From positions 1,364,001-1,428,000 of the forward strand of contig NZ_CP076060.1 of NCBI RefSeq assembly GCF_018729255.1: 64,000 nt of DNA, in the 5' to 3' direction. The position numbers and the translations under genes are program-made. A model generated the notes under the pieces. It was not told where the DNA came from. It was given only the letters and a program-made list of their open reading frames with translations, and ran no database searches. Origin of the DNA: Cupriavidus sp. EM10 (lineage in GTDB: Bacteria; Pseudomonadota; Gammaproteobacteria; Burkholderiales; Burkholderiaceae). Position 1 is the stretch's first letter. Every line of letters starts with the position of its first letter. Positions 56,749 to 64,000 of the stretch are shown here, in pieces.

Positions 56749-57636
56749 TCACTCCTTGATTTCCATGGCCGAGCGGATGCCGTCGGCCAGCAGGTTGAAC
56801 GAGATCGAGGTGAGGAAGATCATCGCGCCGGGCAGCGCCGCCACCCACGGCTGGGTGTAGATGGCCGTGCGCAGCGTGTTGAGCATCAGGCCCCATTCGG
56901 GTTCGGGTGGCTTGACGCCCAGGCCCAGGAACGACAGGCCGGACGCCAGGATCATCGACACCGAGATCAGGCTGGTGGCGTAGACGAAGATCGGCCCCAG
57001 CACGTTGTTTAGCACGTGCGCGCGGACGATGGTCAGCGACGAGGCGCCCGAGGCCCGCGCCGCATCGACGAATTCGCGGTTGCGCACCTGTGTGGTCACG
57101 CTCTCGGCCACCCGCACGATCTGCGGCACGAAGACGATGGTCAGCGACAGCAGCGCGTTGCCCACGCCGGCGCCCAGCGTGCCGGACAGCGCGATGGCCA
57201 GCAGCACGGACGGGAACGCGTACAGGATGTCGGTCAGCCGCATGATGACCGTGTTGGTCCAGCCGCCGGCATAGCCGGCCACGATGCCTACGGCGCTGCC
57301 GATCACGAACGCCAGCAGCACGGGCGTGATGCCCATGAACAGCGACAGCCGTGCGCCCAGCATCAGGCGCGACAGCATGTCGCGGCCCAGTTCGTCGGTG
57401 CCCAGCGGATACCCTTCGAAGCCGATCGGCTTGAGCCGCTTGAGGATCGACGAGGCGTATGGGTCGGCCGGCATCAGCACCGGCGCGAAGACAGCCATCA
57501 CGATCAGCGCCAGCAGGATCAGCGCGGCCAGGATGGCCAGCCGGTTGCGCAGCAGGCGCCGGCCCACGGTGGCCCAGTAGCCCGGCGAGCGTTCCACCGG
57601 CAGCGGCGCCACGGCCTTGTTCAGCATCATTTCCAT
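56749..57636 (-). CDS. Peptide-type ABC transporter permease (DppC-like)
   Basis: 295 residues, about six membrane helices. N-terminal basic patch RRLLRNRLAILAALILLAL, the conserved HPLGTDELGRDMLSRL-type segment (PLGTDELGRDMLSRLMLGAR), and the ATPase-coupling EFVDAARASGASSLTIVRAHVLNN. Two bases separate it from the DppF-like gene. Confidence 0.92.
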   Translation of the reverse strand: MEMMLNKAVAPLPVERSPGYWATVGRRLLRNRLAILAALILLALIVMAVFAPVLMPADPYASSILKRLKPIGFEGYPLGTDELGRDMLSRLMLGARLSLFMGITPVLLAFVIGSAVGIVAGYAGGWTNTVIMRLTDILYAFPSVLLAIALSGTLGAGVGNALLSLTIVFVPQIVRVAESVTTQVRNREFVDAARASGASSLTIVRAHVLNNVLGPIFVYATSLISVSMILASGLSFLGLGVKPPEPEWGLMLNTLRTAIYTQPWVAALPGAMIFLTSISFNLLADGIRSAMEIKE

Positions 57637-57646
57637 GGCAAGGGCC

Positions 57647-58597
57647 TCAGTTGCGTTGGATGCGGGGGTCGAACATCGTCTGCAGCGCGTCGACCAGCAG
57701 GTTCAGCAGCACGAAGAACACGGCCAGCACCAGGATCGTGCCCTGCAGCAGCGGAAAATCTCGCTGGAAGATGGCCGAGTTCAGCAGGAAGCCGGTGCCG
57801 GGCCACGAGAAGACCGTTTCGATCAGGATCGAGCCGCCCAGCAGGTAGCCCAGCTGCAGGCCCATCACCGATAGCGCGGTCGGCGCCACGTTCTTGACCA
57901 CGTGCCGGAACACGGCGAACTCCGACAGCCCCCGGGCGCGCAGCCCGACGATGAATTCGTTGGAGAGGATTTCAGCCACCAGGGCGCGGATCGTGCGGGC
58001 GACGATGCCCATCGGGATTACCGACATCGTCACCGCCGGCAGCAGCATGTACTGGATGTGCTCCCAGTCCCACGTCCACGAGCCCGAGCCATCGGGGCCG
58101 GCGCCGGTGGCTGGCAGCCAGCCCAGCAGCACCGAGAACGCGATGACCAGCACCATGCCCAGCCAGTAGTGCGGGATGCTGACGCCCAGCACCGACAGGA
58201 ACGACGCCACGCGGTCGGGCACCGAATCGCGCAGGTATCCGGCCACGAAGCCGAACAGGCTGCCAAACGTGAAGCCGATCAGCGTTGCCACCGCCGCCAG
58301 CCGGATCGAGTTGACGACGGCGTTGGATACTTCGGCCATCACGGGCCGGTTGGTGGCAATCGACGTGCCCAGGTCGCCATGAAGCGCGCGCACGAGCCAG
58401 TGGGCGAATTGCTCCAGGAAGGGCTTGTCGAAGCCGTACAGCGCGGTCAGCTGGCGCCGCAGGTCTTCGGAGGCATCGGGCGGCAGTACCGACACCAGCG
58501 GGTCACCGGGCGCGATATGGACCAGCGAGAAGCAGAGCAGGGCGACCCCAAGCAGGATCGGCAGCGCATACACGATGCGGCGGAGCAGGTAAGTCAT
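57647..58597 (-). CDS. Peptide-type ABC transporter permease (DppB-like)
   Basis: 316 residues from ATG 58597 (MTYLLRRIVYALPILLGVAL). Family features are APGDPLVSVLPPDASEDLRR, GVSIPHYWLGMVLVIAFSV and the coupling loop FIVGLRARGLSEFAVFRHVV. The longer frame upstream reads through the REP-like palindrome and is spurious. Ten bases separate it from the DppC-like gene. Confidence 0.92.
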   Translation of the reverse strand: MTYLLRRIVYALPILLGVALLCFSLVHIAPGDPLVSVLPPDASEDLRRQLTALYGFDKPFLEQFAHWLVRALHGDLGTSIATNRPVMAEVSNAVVNSIRLAAVATLIGFTFGSLFGFVAGYLRDSVPDRVASFLSVLGVSIPHYWLGMVLVIAFSVLLGWLPATGAGPDGSGSWTWDWEHIQYMLLPAVTMSVIPMGIVARTIRALVAEILSNEFIVGLRARGLSEFAVFRHVVKNVAPTALSVMGLQLGYLLGGSILIETVFSWPGTGFLLNSAIFQRDFPLLQGTILVLAVFFVLLNLLVDALQTMFDPRIQRN

Positions 58598-58643
58598 AGG
58601 TCTGTGGCCGGCTTTTGGGGATGGCTGAATCGTGTGAAGCAAA

Positions 58644-58678
58644 CTCCCCTCTCCCGCGAGCGGGAGAGGGGAGCAACC
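58644..58678. repeat. REP-like palindrome, copy 2
   Basis: Perfect 14-base arms CTCCCCTCTCCCGC / GCGGGAGAGGGGAG around GA (58644-58673), followed by CAAC, matching the element at 9078. It lies between the binding-protein gene and the first permease gene of one operon, where a hairpin could protect the upstream mRNA and raise binding-protein dosage over permease (inference). Confidence 0.75.
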
Positions 58679-58696
58679 AGCGGGCAAGCAGTGAAA

Positions 58697-60394
58697 TCAA
58701 TCCATCGACATCGTCGCGATATCGATGAACCAGCTTTGCGGCTGTACCACCCCCTTGACCTTCTTCGAGATCGCGCGCGGGCCCACGTCGTGGGCGATCA
58801 GCACGAACGGCGCTTCCTCCACGATGCGCGCATGCAGCCTGGCCAGCGCCGCGTCACGGTCCTTCTCGCCGAACGACGTGCGCGCCGTTTCGATCAGCTT
58901 GTCGAACTCGGCATTGCCGAAGTAGCCCCAGTTGTTCGATACCGGTGGCTGGGTCTTCGTGCTGACGAAGCGGACCATGGCGAAGAACGGGTCCATCGCC
59001 GCGAAGCTGACGTTGATGGCGTTGGTGCCGTGGGCGCTCGGGTCCTTGGCGCCGATGCGCCAGTTGGTGAACAGCGTGTTCCACTCGACCACATCGAAGT
59101 CCACGTCGAAGTAGCACTCCTTCAGGTTCTGCTGCACGTACTCGTTCATCGGCAGCGGCTGCATCTGGCCCGATCCCGACGCGGACACCTGCACCTTGAC
59201 CTTCACCGGCTTGGCGGCCGAGAAGCCCGCTTCGCCCATCAGCTTGCGCGCGGCGTTCGGGTCGTACTTGATGTCGAACTTCGGATTGCCCCACCACGGG
59301 TTGCCGGCTTCGACGATGCCCTTGGCCTCGGCCATGTAGCCGCCCAGCAGCGTCTTCAGCCCGGCGCGGTTCACGCAGAGGTTGGCCGCCTGGCGCACGC
59401 GCTTGTCCAGCCAGGGCGAGTTCGGCGCGAACGACAGCTGCCACGGCCACATGTGCGGCTGGGCATTGGCGTAGACCTCGAAGCCACGGCTCTTGATCTG
59501 CGCGACGGCGTCAGGTGCCGGCGCTTCGATCCAGTCCACCTGGCCGGACAGCAACGCCGCGGTGCGGGCGTTGGCTTCGGGCATCGGCACCATCACCACC
59601 TTGTCGATCTTCGGCGTGCGCTTCGGGTCCCAGTAGCTGCCGTTCTTGGCCAGTTCCAGCCGCTCGCGCGGCACGAAGCGGGTCATCCTGAACGGGCCGG
59701 TGCCCGAGGCATCGGCCGCAAACGCCACCCACGCCTGCTTGCTGCGTTCGGCCGGGTCCGTCACCGATGCCGGCACGGCGGCCAGCTTCTTCTCCCACTG
59801 CGCGGGCGATGCCATGAACAGGTTCGACACGTTGTACGGCACGAACGAATCGGGCTCGGACGTCACCAGTTCCACGGTCAGGTCGTCGATCTTCTTCGCG
59901 CTGCGCAGCGTGGGCATGCGCGACGCCGTCACGCCCACCTGGCTCGGATCGAACTGCTTCGCGGTCTTGTCGAGCACCTTGTTGACGTTCCACACAACCG
60001 CATCGGCGTTGAACGGCGAGCCGTCGTGGAACTTCACGCCGGGCCGCAGCTTGAAGGTCCATCTGGTCTTGTCCTTGTCGTCGACCTTCCACTCGGTGGC
60101 CAGGCCGGGCACCAGCAGGCTGGGGCCGTTGCTCTTCGACAGGTCCCACGCGGTCAGGGCGTCGTACATCGGAATGCCGGTGAAGCGGTTGCCTTCGAAA
60201 CCCTGGTCGGGCTGGCCCAGCGTGCGCGGGATGTCGGCGGCGGTCATGCCGATGCGCAGCACCTTGTCGGCCATGGCCGCGCCCGGCAGGGCCAGCAGCG
60301 ACAGGGCCACGGCAGCCGAGGCCGAACGGATGACAGCGGAAAAACCTTTGGTGCTGGGATCGCGGGGATCGCGGAGGTACAAGGAGGGGGTCAC
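58697..60394 (-). CDS. Peptide-type ABC transporter substrate-binding protein (SBP_bac_5)
   Basis: 565 residues from GTG 60394, chosen for the AGGAG about eight bases upstream; the frame before it encodes the 12-base tandem repeat and is not protein-like. The signal peptide core is SASAAVALSLLALPGAAMA. Cluster 5 binding-protein features are ATEWKVDDKDKTRWTFKLRP, GVKFHDGSPFNADAVVWNVN, RQAANLCVNRAGLKTLLGG and NPNAARKL-type lobes. First gene of a transporter operon that ends with an amidase, so an amide-bearing ligand is plausible. Confidence 0.9.
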   Translation of the reverse strand: MTPSLYLRDPRDPSTKGFSAVIRSASAAVALSLLALPGAAMADKVLRIGMTAADIPRTLGQPDQGFEGNRFTGIPMYDALTAWDLSKSNGPSLLVPGLATEWKVDDKDKTRWTFKLRPGVKFHDGSPFNADAVVWNVNKVLDKTAKQFDPSQVGVTASRMPTLRSAKKIDDLTVELVTSEPDSFVPYNVSNLFMASPAQWEKKLAAVPASVTDPAERSKQAWVAFAADASGTGPFRMTRFVPRERLELAKNGSYWDPKRTPKIDKVVMVPMPEANARTAALLSGQVDWIEAPAPDAVAQIKSRGFEVYANAQPHMWPWQLSFAPNSPWLDKRVRQAANLCVNRAGLKTLLGGYMAEAKGIVEAGNPWWGNPKFDIKYDPNAARKLMGEAGFSAAKPVKVKVQVSASGSGQMQPLPMNEYVQQNLKECYFDVDFDVVEWNTLFTNWRIGAKDPSAHGTNAINVSFAAMDPFFAMVRFVSTKTQPPVSNNWGYFGNAEFDKLIETARTSFGEKDRDAALARLHARIVEEAPFVLIAHDVGPRAISKKVKGVVQPQSWFIDIATMSMD

Positions 60395-60505
60395 TGACAG
60401 GGCTCCTGATGGGGATGTGTTGAACGCTGTGTTCGATTCCGATCTAGCAAGTGATGTGCCAGTGCGCATGCACCATCGCGGGATGCGGATGACGATGGTC
60501 TGCTT

Positions 60506-60553
60506 CTTGCTCGACCGCTTGCTCGACCGCTTGCTTGACCGCTTGCTTGACCG
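60506..60553. repeat. 12-base tandem repeat, four copies
   Basis: Four contiguous units of CTTGCTCGACCG (the last two read CTTGCTTGACCG) at 60506-60517, 60518-60529, 60530-60541 and 60542-60553. Located in the divergent gap between the transporter operon and the M20 hydrolase, about 36 bases before the hydrolase start. Period is close to one helical turn. Confidence 0.85.
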
Positions 60554-60588
60554 ATAACCGACGTTCACTCACCGCAGACAACACAGAC

Positions 60589-61836
60589 ATGGATTCGCAA
60601 TTCACTCCCCGCATCAATGGCGCCCGCCTGTGGCAATCGCTGATGGACCTGGGCGCCATCGGCGCCACGCCCAAGGGCGGCGTGTGCCGCATCGCGCTGA
60701 CCGAGGAAGACCGCAAGGGCCGCGACCTGGTGGTGCAGTGGTGCCGCGAGGCGGGGCTCGACGTGCGCGTGGACGAGATCGGCAACGTCTTCGCGCGTCG
60801 TGCCGGCACCAACCCCGACGCCCCGGCGGTGGCCACGGGCAGCCATATCGACACCCAGCCATCGGGCGGCAAGTTCGACGGCAATTTCGGGGTGCTGGCC
60901 GGGCTGGAGGTCATGCGCACGCTCAATGACCTGGGCATTGCCACGCGGGCGCCGCTGGAGGTTGCGTTCTGGACCAACGAGGAAGGCACGCGCTTCACGC
61001 CGGTGATGATGGGCTCGGGCGTGTTCGCCGGCGTGTTCGATGCGCCGTTCGCCCGCGCGCAGCAGGACCGCGACGGCATGAGCGTAGGCGACGCGCTCGA
61101 AGCCATCGGCTATCTGGGCGCGCAGCCGGCCGGCCAGGTACCCGGCGGCATGTACGCGGCCTACTTCGAAGCGCATATCGAGCAAGGCCCCGTGCTGGAA
61201 GCCGCCGGCCTGCCGATTGGCGTGGTCAGCGGCGCACTGGGGCAGCAGTGGTACGACGTGACCGTGACCGGCCAGGACGCCCACGCCGGCCCCACGCCGC
61301 TGGCGCTGCGCCACGACGCGCTGCTGGCGTCGGCGCGCATGATCGAGGCCGTCAACCGCATCGCGCGCGACGAGGCACCGCATGGCCGGGGCACGGTGGG
61401 CTTTGTCGAGGTCACGCCCAATTCGCGCAACGTGATTCCGGGCCGCGTGGACTTTTCCGTGGATTTCCGCAATCTGTCGCAGGCCGGGCTCGACCGCATG
61501 GATGCCGCCATGCGCGCCGCGTTCGCCGGCATCGCCGACTCGGCTGCCGTCACCGTCGAGGTGCGTCAGGTGGTCAAGTTCGAGCCCTGCCTGTTCGCGC
61601 CAGCCTGCGTCGACAGCGTGCGGCGCGCGGCCGCATCACTGGGCCTGGCCCATATGGATGTGGTGAGCGGGGCAGGGCACGACGCCGTGTACGTGGCCCG
61701 GCGCGCGCCCACGGGCATGATCTTCGTGCCGTGCAAGGACGGCATCAGCCATAACGAGCTGGAAGATGCGCTGCCGGAGCACATCGAGGCCGGCGCCAAC
61801 GTGCTGTTGCAGGCGATGCTGGAGCACGCGCGCTAG
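60589..61836 (+). CDS. Zn-dependent M20 hydrolase (N-carbamoyl-L-amino acid hydrolase type)
   Basis: 415 residues from ATG 60589. Motifs are VATGSHIDTQPSGGKFDGNFG, FWTNEEGTRFTPVMMGSGVF with the bridging Glu pair, EAHIEQGPVLEAAGLPIGVV, TGQDAHAGPTPLALRHDALL, SRNVIPGRVDFSVDFR and the late SGAGHDAVYVA plus SHNELE. Same family as the protein at 45786 but clearly diverged from it. Divergent from the peptide-type transporter and followed by the GntR regulator, so probably a catabolic enzyme of the locus. Confidence 0.88.
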   Translation: MDSQFTPRINGARLWQSLMDLGAIGATPKGGVCRIALTEEDRKGRDLVVQWCREAGLDVRVDEIGNVFARRAGTNPDAPAVATGSHIDTQPSGGKFDGNFGVLAGLEVMRTLNDLGIATRAPLEVAFWTNEEGTRFTPVMMGSGVFAGVFDAPFARAQQDRDGMSVGDALEAIGYLGAQPAGQVPGGMYAAYFEAHIEQGPVLEAAGLPIGVVSGALGQQWYDVTVTGQDAHAGPTPLALRHDALLASARMIEAVNRIARDEAPHGRGTVGFVEVTPNSRNVIPGRVDFSVDFRNLSQAGLDRMDAAMRAAFAGIADSAAVTVEVRQVVKFEPCLFAPACVDSVRRAAASLGLAHMDVVSGAGHDAVYVARRAPTGMIFVPCKDGISHNELEDALPEHIEAGANVLLQAMLEHAR

Positions 61837-61968
61837 AGGCTGGTGGAAGATTCGGTGGGCGATCTGCGGCCAGATCGCCCGCCCCCGGTCGCACCAGGAT
61901 GACGGCAAATGCACCAGGATCGCCCGATGGAAGCGGGTCCCTAGCGTTTACCCCTAGGGATTCCCGGG

Positions 61969-62001
61969 TTGTGTCCAGTGAAATATCACACTAGTATCAC
62001 A
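61969..62001 (+). promoter_or_regulatory. GntR gene promoter with helical-turn direct repeat
   Basis: -35 TTGTGT (61969-61974), a 17-base spacer and -10 TAGTAT (61992-61997). The heptamer TATCACA occurs at 61984-61990 and again at 61995-62001, eleven bases apart, one copy overlapping the -10. A regulator binding one face of the helix here would block transcription. Autoregulation by the GntR protein is inferred. Confidence 0.6.
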
Positions 62002-62029
62002 ACAACTTCAACGCAGAACCCATCCCGCC

Positions 62030-62728
62030 GTGGTGAATCCCATTCGACTGGTTGGCGCCGCCGACCCGGCCCCCGCAGTGCCCACGCCCGCCCAGAGCGG
62101 CGCGGCCTTGCGCGAGCAGGCCTATACCGAAATCAAGCGCCGCATCATTGCGTGCGAGTTCCGCCCGGGCGAACCGCTGAACGAGGCCCAGGTGGCCGCA
62201 CTGCTGGGCCTGGGCCGCACGCCCGTGCACCAGGCGCTGCATCGGCTGGAGGTGGAAGGGCTGGTGTCGATCCTGCCGCGCAAGGGCGTGCTCGTGACGC
62301 CGCTGTCGCTCAATGAGGTGCTCGACATGATCGAGGTGCGTGCCACCAACGAAGTGCTGTGCGCCACGCTGGCCTGCGAGCGCGGCCACGACAGCGATTT
62401 CAAGGCGATGCGCGACATCGTCGACCGCTCGCCAGACCTGATCGCGCGCCGCGATATCCCGGCGCTGGCCTCGCTGGACCTGAAGTTCCACACCGCCATG
62501 TCGGCCGCCTCGCGCAACCGCGTTTTGGCCGAACTGCTACGCGGCCTGCACGAGAAGCAGGCGCGTTTCTGGTTCCTCTCGCTGTCCGATCCGCAGCACC
62601 TGGAGAACGTCTACCAGGAGCACCTGGAAATCGTCGACGCCCTGGAGCGGCGCGACGTACCGGCGGTGCGCGAGGCCATCCGCGAACATATCGACGAATT
62701 CCGGAAGAACATCATCCGGACACTCTGA
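62030..62728 (+). CDS. GntR family transcriptional regulator (FCD/FadR type)
   Basis: 232 residues from GTG 62030 (a second GTG follows directly). Winged-helix DNA-binding domain at about residues 30-90 (AYTEIKRRIIACEFRPGEPL, EAQVAALLGLGRTPVHQALH) and an all-helical FCD effector domain with likely metal ligands (LASLDLKFHTAMSAASRN, EHLEIVDALERRD, REHIDEF). Stands between the M20 hydrolase and the DUF2848-amidase pair, and most likely controls this locus in response to a small carboxylate or amide. Confidence 0.9.
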   Translation: MVNPIRLVGAADPAPAVPTPAQSGAALREQAYTEIKRRIIACEFRPGEPLNEAQVAALLGLGRTPVHQALHRLEVEGLVSILPRKGVLVTPLSLNEVLDMIEVRATNEVLCATLACERGHDSDFKAMRDIVDRSPDLIARRDIPALASLDLKFHTAMSAASRNRVLAELLRGLHEKQARFWFLSLSDPQHLENVYQEHLEIVDALERRDVPAVREAIREHIDEFRKNIIRTL

Positions 62729-62763
62729 CCGACCCTTTTCCCCTCGTAACAAGGTAGTACGCA

Positions 62764-63440
62764 ATGCCGACACTGCATCTCCAGGTAGCCGGCGGGGCGC
62801 GCTCGCCCTCGACATCGAACGACTGATCATCGCCGGCTGGACCGGCCGCGACATGGAAGCCGTCCAGCACCATATCGACGAACTGAAGGCCATCGGCGTC
62901 AAGCCGCCCGCCACGGTGCCCACGTTCTATCCGCTGGCCGCCCAGCTGCTGACCACCGACGACGTGCTGGAAGTGCCGCGCGACGATTCGTCGGGCGAAA
63001 CCGAATTCGTGCTGCTGCAGGGCGCCGACGCGCTGTATATCGGCATCGGCTCGGACCACACCGACCGCAAGGTCGAGGCGTACGACGTGACCGTGTCCAA
63101 GCAGATGTGCGCCAAGCCGACGGGCCGCGAAGTATGGCGTTTCGATGAGGTGGCCGATCACTGGGATACCCTGGAAATGCGCTGCTGGCGCGTCCGCGAC
63201 GGCCAGCGCGCGCTGTACCAGGAAGGCAAGGTCACGCGCCTGCTGGACCCGCGCGACCTGATCGAGCGCCTGACCGGCGAATCGCAACTGCCGGCCGGTA
63301 CCGCGATGTTCTGCGGCACCCAGGCCGTCATCGGAGAAATGGGCCACGGCGAATCGTTCGAAGTGGAACTGCACGATCCCGTGCGCAACCGCAGCCTGCG
63401 CCACGCCTATCGCGTGGAAACGCTGGCCGTCGCCGAGTGA
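62764..63440 (+). CDS. DUF2848 family protein, frameshifted near the N-terminus
   Basis: Uncharacterised family of about 225 residues. ATG 62764 begins MPTLHLQVAGG and then runs out of frame to a stop at 62823. The family-like continuation ALDIERLIIAGWTGRDMEAV is in another frame and runs to 63440; in that frame the first ATG is 62853. One extra G in the GGGG at 62794-62797 joins the two parts (VAGGGALALDIERL). The C-terminal part has GTAMFCGTQAVIGEMGHGES and HDPVRNRSLRHAYRVE. It precedes an amidase gene by eight bases, so the two are likely cotranscribed. Confidence 0.75.
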
Positions 63441-63448
63441 CTGGCGCC

Positions 63449-64000
63449 ATGACTGCACCGACCATTGCCGAACTGGCTGCCGCCCTGGCGGCGGGCCGCA
63501 CCACCAGCGTTGCGTTGACCGAAGATGCGCTGGCCCGCATCGATCGCCACATGCAGGCGGGCGGCGCGGCGTTCATGAGCGTCGACGCCAAGGGCGCGCT
63601 GGCCCAGGCCCACGCAGCCGACCAGGCGCGCGCCGCCGGCTATGTGGCATCGCCGCTGGCCGGGCTGCCGGTATCGATCAAGGACCTGTTCGATGTGCGC
63701 GGCCAGGTGACGCGTGCCGGTTCGAAGGCGCTGGACGGCAACGCCCCGGCCCAGGCCGACGCCCCGGCCGTGGCGCGTCTGCGCGCCGCCGGTGCCGTGC
63801 TGATCGGCCGCACCAATATGAGCGAATTCGCGTTCTCGGGCCTTGGCCTGAACCCGCACTACGGCACGCCGCGCACGCCGTTCGATCCCGACCGCATCAG
63901 CGGCGGTTCCACCTCGGGCGGCGCCGTGAGCGTGGCCGAGCAGATGGCCGTGGCCGCGCTAGGCACCGACACCGGCGGATCGATCCGCATTCCGTCGGCC
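63449..64000 (+). CDS. Amidase signature family protein, N-terminal part (3' end outside window)
   Basis: 184 residues visible from ATG 63449; the frame is open to the window edge. The catalytic Lys lies in GLPVSIKDLFDVRGQVTRAG, the Gly/Ser motif reads ISGGSTSGGAVSVAEQMAVA, and the nucleophile region ALGTDTGGSIRIPSA is complete at the very end. Together with the amidase at 53383 it makes two in one locus. Coupled to DUF2848; substrate unknown. Confidence 0.88.
   Translation, partial: MTAPTIAELAAALAAGRTTSVALTEDALARIDRHMQAGGAAFMSVDAKGALAQAHAADQARAAGYVASPLAGLPVSIKDLFDVRGQVTRAGSKALDGNAPAQADAPAVARLRAAGAVLIGRTNMSEFAFSGLGLNPHYGTPRTPFDPDRISGGSTSGGAVSVAEQMAVAALGTDTGGSIRIPSA

Noticed and set aside
57902..60397. 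831-codon frame antisense to the peptide-type transporter genes
   Set aside because: Low-complexity His/Arg/Gln translation with no motif; the sense strand carries full-length family members.
1..64000. CRISPR arrays, tRNA or rRNA genes, insertion sequences, prophage or integrase-flanked islands
   Set aside because: Read through for these and none were seen. The gene content is typical core chromosome, apart from the amide locus at the end, which shows no mobility gene in view.

Overview
This is a GC-rich betaproteobacterial chromosome segment, almost certainly from Cupriavidus or a very close relative (Burkholderiaceae). The best evidence is a complete phaC-phaA-phaB operon followed by phaR and bktB. 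PhaA, PhaB, PhaR and BktB match my recollection of the C. necator proteins closely in sequence and length, and the phaC promoter has the same TTGACA-18-AACAAT layout. I see no rRNA, tRNA, CRISPR, insertion sequence or prophage. Nearly all of the window is coding, with short intergenic gaps.

Layout. 1-6759: end of an aromatic-acid (benzoate-type) activation cluster: a truncated benzoate-CoA ligase, an alpha/beta hydrolase and a five-gene branched-chain-type ABC importer. 7153-17270: housekeeping genes (kup, tex, a secreted coiled-coil protein, a YdcH-like protein, a DinG/YoaA helicase, and bamD divergent from rluD). 17254-28106: pgeF, a small membrane protein, phaCAB, phaR, a heptad-repeat membrane protein, rimO, bktB and a secreted protein. 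28190-34152: metC, a Fur-box-preceded PepSY membrane operon, serB and argE. 34207-39711: mfd divergent from ispD-ispF, then a GNAT acetyltransferase. 39925-48000: ahpC-ahpD, an MHS-family transporter, ompR-envZ, a small secreted protein, an M20 amidohydrolase and a squalene-synthase-fold gene. 48289-52656: a two-gene RND efflux system. 52678-64000: a 78-residue protein, then an apparently self-contained amide or peptide catabolic locus: a peptide-type ABC importer, two amidases, an M20 hydrolase, DUF3830 and DUF2848 proteins and a GntR regulator.

How the genes work together. PhaA and PhaB make (R)-3-hydroxybutyryl-CoA from acetyl-CoA, PhaC polymerises it, PhaR is the granule-sensing repressor, and BktB supplies longer 3-ketoacyl-CoA. 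The first cluster imports and CoA-activates an aromatic acid. The last cluster would import an amide-bearing compound and hydrolyse it, under a GntR regulator whose promoter carries a helical-turn-spaced direct repeat.

A striking technical feature is that at least five genes (kup, mfd, the squalene-synthase-like gene, one peptide-ABC ATPase and the DUF2848 gene) are each broken by what looks like one missing base in a C/G run. Five independent losses of conserved genes are unlikely, so residual homopolymer deletions in the assembly are the more probable cause. Protein lengths in this window should be read with that in mind.
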